DNA of 64,000 nucleotides from Mactromeris polynyma (lineage: Eukaryota > Mollusca > Bivalvia > Venerida > Mactridae), in the NCBI GenBank assembly GCA_032209605.1, contig JASFXZ010000071.1, forward strand, positions 558,001 through 622,000, read 5' to 3'. Position numbers and translations under genes: made by a program. The notes beneath the pieces were generated by a model. That model saw only the letters and a list, made by a program, of their open reading frames with translations, was not told where the DNA came from and ran no database searches. Below, piece by piece: positions 61,903 through 64,000 of this stretch. Position 1 is the first letter of the stretch, and each line of letters opens with the position of its first letter.

Positions 61903-63149
61903 CTGAAAATATAAATACACGTAAACGGTTAATAACTGATAAAGAAGTTAAGTGATAAAGAAGTTAAGTAAAAATTTGAATTTCTGCAATATAAATAGAA
62001 CAAAAATTTACATAGATCCAAATGACACATAATTCTGTATGTTGATCCTTTGGATTGTAATATAACACAATTGCTGTAAATGGGTTACTCTCACACACAG
62101 CGCTTTGATTCCACTACTGTTATGAAGGTACCCGAACAAGTGCCCGATGCTAAAGGACAGTATAATTAGGCCTATAACAATGCTGATGATAATTTCAAGT
62201 TTTTTTCACAGGTTACTAGAAAAAATATTTTATCAACCATTTTTGTTATTTGAAATTGTTATTATTAGTAATAAATGGTTGACTTATTATTGAGGATTCA
62301 TCATGGACTTGTTGATCTTCCATCACTCAATATATTGGTCAATTTGTCAACTTATGGAAATAGACTATGGTCCTTCTACTTCCATTGATTCAACCAGTGA
62401 ATGCCCAAGTTATGTCTATACATTATTACACATGAAGGTCACATCTATCTGATTCAGCATAATTCATTTCAAAAGAAAATCACCAAACTTTCAATACATC
62501 ATTCAAACTCTAACTCTGCTTCCAGTATAAGTGCATGGAATACTATTGTAGCTGAATCTTAACAAGAACTAAGTTACAATATAGTCTTGCACTGAGCTTC
62601 AAGTTTGAAGATCTGCCAGCATAGTGAATAGATGTTTTATATACGAAATTAGAATATAAACAACATCGGACATGTGCTACAATACAAAACAGAATTAAGA
62701 AAATTGATCAAGGAATGTACCAGTATGCGGACAGGTGTCTGCTCTTAATGATAGGTGCATTTAGGGGGTGGGGGGCAGAGCCTATGCGTGCCCCTCAAAC
62801 CCCATCTATAATTTATGCCGTCCACAACAAAAAATCCTGTAACTGCCCCTGTGTGAATCAATTCCAAATGACAATATGAGGACAAAGTCAGAGGATACCC
62901 ACATATCTTAATCAATTATTACAAGTTTTGTACTTTCATTTGACTAAAATTTGTGCCTAAAAAGAGACAGGAAACTTCACCTTTGTAATGATACGAAAAA
63001 TAATTTCCCTACTTTAGTGAGGGGGACGAAAAACACAAACTCTCTGGACAATGAACTACAATTTACAATAAAAGTTGTAAATTTCCTGCTACGTTGAAAT
63101 GCTTGCAAGATTTGAGACTTTGAGGGTCACAAGTGGGAGTGATGTTATA

Positions 63150-63237
63150 CAGTTGTGTCAGGAAACAGTTGTGTCAGGAAACAGTTGCGTCAGGAAACAG
63201 TTGCGTCAGGAAACAGTTGTGTCAGGAAACAGTTGCG
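63150..63237. repeat. Tandem repeat, 16 bp unit, 5.5 copies
   Basis: The unit 'cagttgtgtcaggaaa' alternates with 'cagttgcgtcaggaaa' at one T/C position. Confidence 0.97.
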
Positions 63238-63874
63238 AGTGCTAGTAAACACTTATTAATACCAGTATAAGTACACTCAGAATGAGCATCACGGATGTTT
63301 CATTTACCTAACAGCTTTGTAATTAAAATTTTACAAAAATTGATTCGAGTCTAGACATGAATAATTATGCAAACAGCCAACTCATCTGAGGATAGAGATC
63401 AATGCAGGTACCGGTATATGGCTGAAACATGCGTGGGGGGTAGCAGAATGCATTAACCATGATAAGAGTCTTAAAAGATTTACCACTAAGCATCCGATAT
63501 TATTGAATAATTGATAATAAGTATTAAATTAATACACTTTTTCGCTGAACACGCAAATATTGACTTTGGAACAGAAACACGATTACCACAGAAAAATACA
63601 AGACAATTAGCAGTTGCCTATACTCATACTACACACAATCAGGCATGTTTCAATCGTTAGAGCATACAGGTAGATTGCATGTTTGCTTTGATTTTGTTTG
63701 TTATTATAAACTCATACATTTCAAACCGATAGTGGAAAGGCCCTACGAGCTTATATCAATACATCTTGATAACGGCTTCCTCGGTTACTACCCAGCACTC
63801 ACGCCTAATTCAGGGATTGTGAAGATCCTGATTCAAACTCACCAAAGGCACTCGACTCAAACTCATCCCCTGCG

Positions 63875-63992
63875 AAATATTCAAGAACAGTTCAAGAAAA
63901 GTTCATTCACAGTTCAAGAACTAAGTTCAAGAACTGTACCTGAAGTGTTCTTCAAATGTTCAAGAACATTTCAAGCACTTTTTAAGAAATGT
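63875..63992. repeat. Cluster of GTTCAAGAAC-type palindromic motifs
   Basis: At least eight variants of 'gttcaagaac' or 'ttcaagaa' occur in about 110 bp and reach the window edge. It resembles the TTCATGAA cluster at 12614-12786 in style. The element is cut by the window boundary. Confidence 0.6.
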
Positions 63993-64000
63993 TAAATTGG

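Larger units (their letters stand above)
61903..64000. other. First intron (or 5' region) of the tetraspanin gene
   Basis: The expected first exon (Met, CVKYLLF-type sequence) was searched for on the minus strand and not found. The stretch holds a 16 bp tandem array (63150-63237) and a cluster of inverted 'gttcaagaac' motifs (63875-63992). Otherwise nothing was recognised. Confidence 0.55.

Overview
This is an AT-rich metazoan nuclear window, with large introns, consensus GT/AG splice sites and a dense load of short terminal-inverted-repeat elements, tRNA-derived SINE-like repeats and minisatellites. The repeat style and the protein sequences suggest a lophotrochozoan, most likely a bivalve mollusc. 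That placement is an inference from texture and cannot be proven from the sequence alone. No prokaryotic operon, CRISPR array or rRNA gene was found.

All three genes that can be assembled lie on the minus strand. (1) Positions 2405-6884 hold four phase-compatible exons forming the last 125 residues of an unrecognised protein. Tentative upstream exons lie at 14973-15005 and 19907-19923, below a YY1-motif promoter candidate near 20050. (2) Positions 26544-44449 hold an 11-exon sirtuin gene of the SIRT3 type, reconstructed in full as 1002 codons. A complete catalytic core (GAG-I-S, TQNID, EAHG, zinc cysteines, GTSLE) sits at about residues 100-364. Two final exons add a tail of about 638 residues of charged, Ser/Asn/Lys-rich, apparently disordered sequence, which is very unusual for a SIRT3-like enzyme. 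The zinc site also has an odd C-x4-C second pair. (3) Positions 51082-61902 hold a tetraspanin gene covering part of TM1, TM2-TM4 and a four-cysteine CCG large loop. Its first coding exon probably lies beyond the right edge.

Layout: 1-2404 flank or 3' UTR; 2405-20050 unknown gene with repeat-filled introns, including a 1.35 kb TIR transposon at 9293-10645; 20050-26543 gene-poor spacer and sirtuin 3' UTR; 26544-44600 sirtuin with an antisense LINE fragment, four tandem arrays and several MITEs in introns; 44600-51081 spacer with a 524 bp TIR element and a SINE, then the probable tetraspanin 3' UTR; 51082-64000 tetraspanin with a 1.13 kb minisatellite in its second visible intron.

The genes have no evident shared pathway. 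The main novelty is the sirtuin architecture. Secondary interest lies in several MITE families whose multiple copies can be compared inside this single window.
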